Shown in pieces: positions 61,891-64,000 of a stretch of DNA of 64,000 bases (positions are counted from its first letter, which is position 1; the number at the start of each line of letters is the position of its first letter). A program made the position numbers and the translations under genes. This DNA comes from an uncultured Caldilinea sp. (lineage in GTDB: Bacteria; Chloroflexota; Anaerolineae; Caldilineales; Caldilineaceae): the NCBI RefSeq assembly GCF_937128415.1, contig NZ_CAKZMJ010000057.1, positions 17,501 through 81,500 on the forward strand, given 5' to 3'. Under the pieces are notes generated by a model. The model saw only the letters and a program-made list of their open reading frames with translations. It ran no database searches and was not told the origin of the DNA.

Positions 61891-62802
61891 ATGGATGAGT
61901 CCAGGATTCCCGAGTCGCCGATTCGCATCCGCGAGGGTTTTCGCGGCCAGGTGCAACACGTTTTGCCTAGGCCTTTACTCGATCGCGTCGCCGGACATCC
62001 GCTATTGCAATCGCTCCTGCCGACGGATATTGGCTGGTATCCAACGGCGCAATATCATTATCGGGAGCGGCCGGAAGGCGCAGGGGAGCATATTTTGATT
62101 TACTGCGTGGCGGGCGCCGGATGGGCGAAGCTGCGCGATGAGTTTTTCACCGTCCACTCCGGCGAAGCGCTCGTCATCCCGGCGAACACCCCGCATTGTT
62201 ATGGCGCCTCCAACGACGACCCCTGGTCGATCCACTGGGTGCATTTTCTTGGCGGCACAGGAGAGTATCTGGCGCATGTGGTCACGCCGACTTCGTACAA
62301 ATTGTCTGTGGATGCGCAATGCGGAGCGACGGTGGAGGCGCTCTTCCGCGCGTGTTATGCGCTGTTCCCAGGTGGATTCATTCTCTCGCGCCTCATCTAT
62401 TGCGCTCAGGTGTTGCACCATCTTCTGGGTGAGCTGTTTTTCAACAATTCCGCCTTTTCTCCGGCCATGCGCACGAGTCGTTTCCACAGCATCGAATCGA
62501 CCCTGACATTTTTGCGTCAGAACCTTCACCGCTCTCTCTCCTTAAGAGAGATGGCCGGTCACGCCGGCCTTTCAGAATCTCATTTTTCCCGCATCTTCAA
62601 AGAGCAGACCGGCCATTCTCCTCTCGATTACTTCATCCTGCTCAAGATGCAACATGCAAGCACGCTGCTTTCGGTCACTTCGCTCTCCATCAAGGAGGTG
62701 GCTGCGGCCGTTGGCTACTCTGACCCCTACTACTTCTCGCGCTTGTTCAAGAAAACGTTCGGCGTCTCGCCTCGCGCCTATCGCAACTCGCCCAAAGGGT
62801 GA
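61891..62802 (+). CDS. AraC-family regulator of the GH2/DUF5107 locus
   Basis: The 303-residue protein has an N-terminal cupin-like sensor domain (EHILIYCVAGAGWAKLRDEFFTVHSGEALVIPANTPHCY). Two C-terminal helix-turn-helix motifs follow (SLREMAGHAGLSESHFSRIFKEQTGHSP and SIKEVAAAVGYSDPYYFSRLFKKTFG). It is divergent from the DUF5107-like gene with about 200 bases between them, the classic layout for control of a neighbouring sugar operon. The inducer is unknown. Confidence 0.92.
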   Translation: MDESRIPESPIRIREGFRGQVQHVLPRPLLDRVAGHPLLQSLLPTDIGWYPTAQYHYRERPEGAGEHILIYCVAGAGWAKLRDEFFTVHSGEALVIPANTPHCYGASNDDPWSIHWVHFLGGTGEYLAHVVTPTSYKLSVDAQCGATVEALFRACYALFPGGFILSRLIYCAQVLHHLLGELFFNNSAFSPAMRTSRFHSIESTLTFLRQNLHRSLSLREMAGHAGLSESHFSRIFKEQTGHSPLDYFILLKMQHASTLLSVTSLSIKEVAAAVGYSDPYYFSRLFKKTFGVSPRAYRNSPKG

Positions 62803-62945
62803 TGCACCGATTTGGGAGCACATCGTTCCCTGTGCGAAAATTGACTCCGACACGCGGTTCTGTCGACCGGCGCCGCCTGGCTGCAGCGGCGCTTTTGTAC
62901 AGGATCGCATTTTTTTAGCCTTTTTCAGGAAAGATGCAGGTTCGC

Positions 62946-63617
62946 ATGACGATTCGGGCCATTCTCTGGGATCTCGACGGCACGCTTGCCGACACGACGG
63001 CGCTGCATTATCAGGCCTGGCGCATCACCATGCAGCGCTACGGCGTCGATCTCCCCTATGAAAGCTTTATCAAAGACTACGGGCGCAACAACGCCGAAAT
63101 CCTGGCCGAACATTTCGGCGTAGAGGCCACTGCTACAATTGAACAGGCGGCGAACGAAAAAGAAGCGACTTTTCGTTCGCTGATCACGCCAGGCGCGCTG
63201 CAACTTTTGCCCGGCGCGCTGACGTGGCTGCAGCGCTTTCGCAGCCTGGGCATGACGCAGGTGATCGGTTCGTCCGGCCCAATGGCCAACATCGCCGCCG
63301 TCGTGCATGCATTGGGCGTAGGCGATTTCTTTCTAGGGTTGGTCTCCGGCGTGCATTTGCCCAAGGGCAAACCGGAGCCGACGATCTTCTTGCGTTGTGC
63401 GGCGCTCGCCGGCGCCGCGCCGGATGAATGTCTCGTGATCGAGGACAGCATTCACGGCATCGAAGCGGCCATGCGCGCCGGCATGGCCAGCGTCGCCGTC
63501 GGACGCATCGCAACGCATCCGGAGCTACAGACGTTGATCCAGGAGAATCCGGCGGCGCGCTGCATCGTCACGCCGAGCCTTGCCGGCGTCGATGATCCGG
63601 AAGTTGTTTTGACATAA
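62946..63617 (+). CDS. HAD-family phosphatase/mutase, beta-phosphoglucomutase-like
   Basis: The 223-residue HAD protein has the nucleophile motif WDLDGTLADT, the cap-domain segment YGRNNAEIL, the Ser/Thr motif VIGSSGP, the Lys region KGKPEP and the acidic motif VIEDSIHGIEAA. This set fits the beta-phosphoglucomutase group, which interconverts beta-glucose-1-phosphate and glucose-6-phosphate. Related phosphatases cannot be excluded. AGGAAAG lies 12 bases before the ATG at 62946 and directly abuts the alternative ATG at 62934, so 62946 is preferred. It follows the AraC gene and may belong to the sugar locus. Confidence 0.88.
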   Translation: MTIRAILWDLDGTLADTTALHYQAWRITMQRYGVDLPYESFIKDYGRNNAEILAEHFGVEATATIEQAANEKEATFRSLITPGALQLLPGALTWLQRFRSLGMTQVIGSSGPMANIAAVVHALGVGDFFLGLVSGVHLPKGKPEPTIFLRCAALAGAAPDECLVIEDSIHGIEAAMRAGMASVAVGRIATHPELQTLIQENPAARCIVTPSLAGVDDPEVVLT

Positions 63618-63632
63618 AATTTAGTGGTGGAG

Positions 63633-64000
63633 ATGAAAATTCGCAATCCATGGCCGAAACGAATCCGCTCTAGCTTCAAGACGCGCAACGGAGAGGTGCT
63701 AAAATTGCGACTGATGCGCCCCGACGACGGGCCAAAGCTGGAGGCGTTTTTCTACAAGCTGTCGCCGCAGACGCGGTGGCGTCGCTTTCACGCCTATGCA
63801 GAAAACATCTCTCCCGAAGAAGTGCATCGTCGCGCGCAAGAGATGGCCAATGTCGACAACCGCACCTTCCAGGGCGCCGTGGTGGCCGTCAAAGGCGAAG
63901 GCGACGAGGAAGAGATCGTCGGCGTCGTGCGTCTGGCGCGTCCTCCTGGGCAGCCCGACTCACCCGAAGCGGAAGCGGCGATCGTGGTGCGCGACGACTA
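63633..64000 (+). CDS. GNAT acetyltransferase (partial, runs off the window)
   Basis: A frame opens at ATG 63633, after GTGGTGGAG, and stays open to the edge. It reads KLRLMRPDDGPKLEAFFYKL and TRWRRFHAY, as in the GNAT domains that follow CoA-binding domains in protein acetyltransferases, then VVAVKGEGDEEEIVGVVRLARP. The acetyl-CoA-binding loop lies beyond the window. It begins 15 bases after the HAD stop. Confidence 0.72.
   Translation, partial: MKIRNPWPKRIRSSFKTRNGEVLKLRLMRPDDGPKLEAFFYKLSPQTRWRRFHAYAENISPEEVHRRAQEMANVDNRTFQGAVVAVKGEGDEEEIVGVVRLARPPGQPDSPEAEAAIVVRDD

Overview
The window is about 64 kb of GC-rich bacterial DNA carrying roughly 48 protein genes. I saw no rRNA, tRNA or CRISPR array. 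The most likely source is a Chloroflexota bacterium of the Caldilinea type. This is an inference from gene content and style, not a database match: lipoprotein sugar-binding proteins with Ala/Pro-rich linkers, many ABC importers without a local ATPase, paired XdhC proteins, R2lox, an M32 carboxypeptidase, and cell-surface SdrD-B/LysM proteins.

Layout. 1-4.9 kb: an MFS exporter and a MacAB/DevBCA-like tripartite ABC exporter. 5.1-7.9 kb: a hybrid histidine kinase. 7.9-8.5 kb: a decayed stretch with a PIN-toxin remnant and small hairpins. 8.5-11.5 kb: an orphan RbsA-type ATPase, a BtuF-like cytosolic protein and a rhodanese. 11.5-14.7 kb (minus): a three-gene operon made of a probable selenoprotein of the GrdB-like family (in-frame TGA in a U-x-x-C motif with a plausible bacterial SECIS hairpin), a small membrane protein and an ABC exporter. 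14.8-20.9 kb: R2lox, then three overlapping membrane genes resembling complex-I antiporter subunits, then dprA. 21-28.3 kb: manC, an unknown membrane-anchored protein, dgt, an SDR, an S1-domain protein and an M32 carboxypeptidase. 28.4-33.5 kb: a CHAT protease with a SHOCT-like membrane protein, a methyltransferase, a PyrK-like flavoprotein and two XdhC proteins.

33.5-39.2 kb: a LacI-controlled beta-mannoside locus (autoregulated repressor, binding protein, two permeases, GH130 phosphorylase). 39.3-48.8 kb: a secreted DUF5666-type repeat protein, a PHP phosphatase, a secreted pullulanase, a glycosyltransferase and a secreted SdrD-B/LysM protein. 49.3-63.6 kb: a second carbohydrate locus with a GH2 enzyme, a Tat-lipoprotein ABC importer whose operon also holds a CRTAC1-like FG-GAP protein and a polytopic membrane protein, a DUF5107-like/TPR protein of about 1120 residues, an AraC regulator and a beta-phosphoglucomutase-like HAD enzyme. 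A truncated GNAT gene ends the window.

The genes fit a heterotrophic, glycan-degrading organism: extracellular hydrolases feed binding-protein importers, phosphorylase-type enzymes act inside, and sugar phosphates are recycled. The strongest novelty candidates are the selenoprotein operon, the CHAT/SHOCT gene pair, the orphan antiporter-like module, the GH2/DUF5107 locus, and a dispersed GCGTGTTGCGTG inverted-repeat family that sits inside operons.
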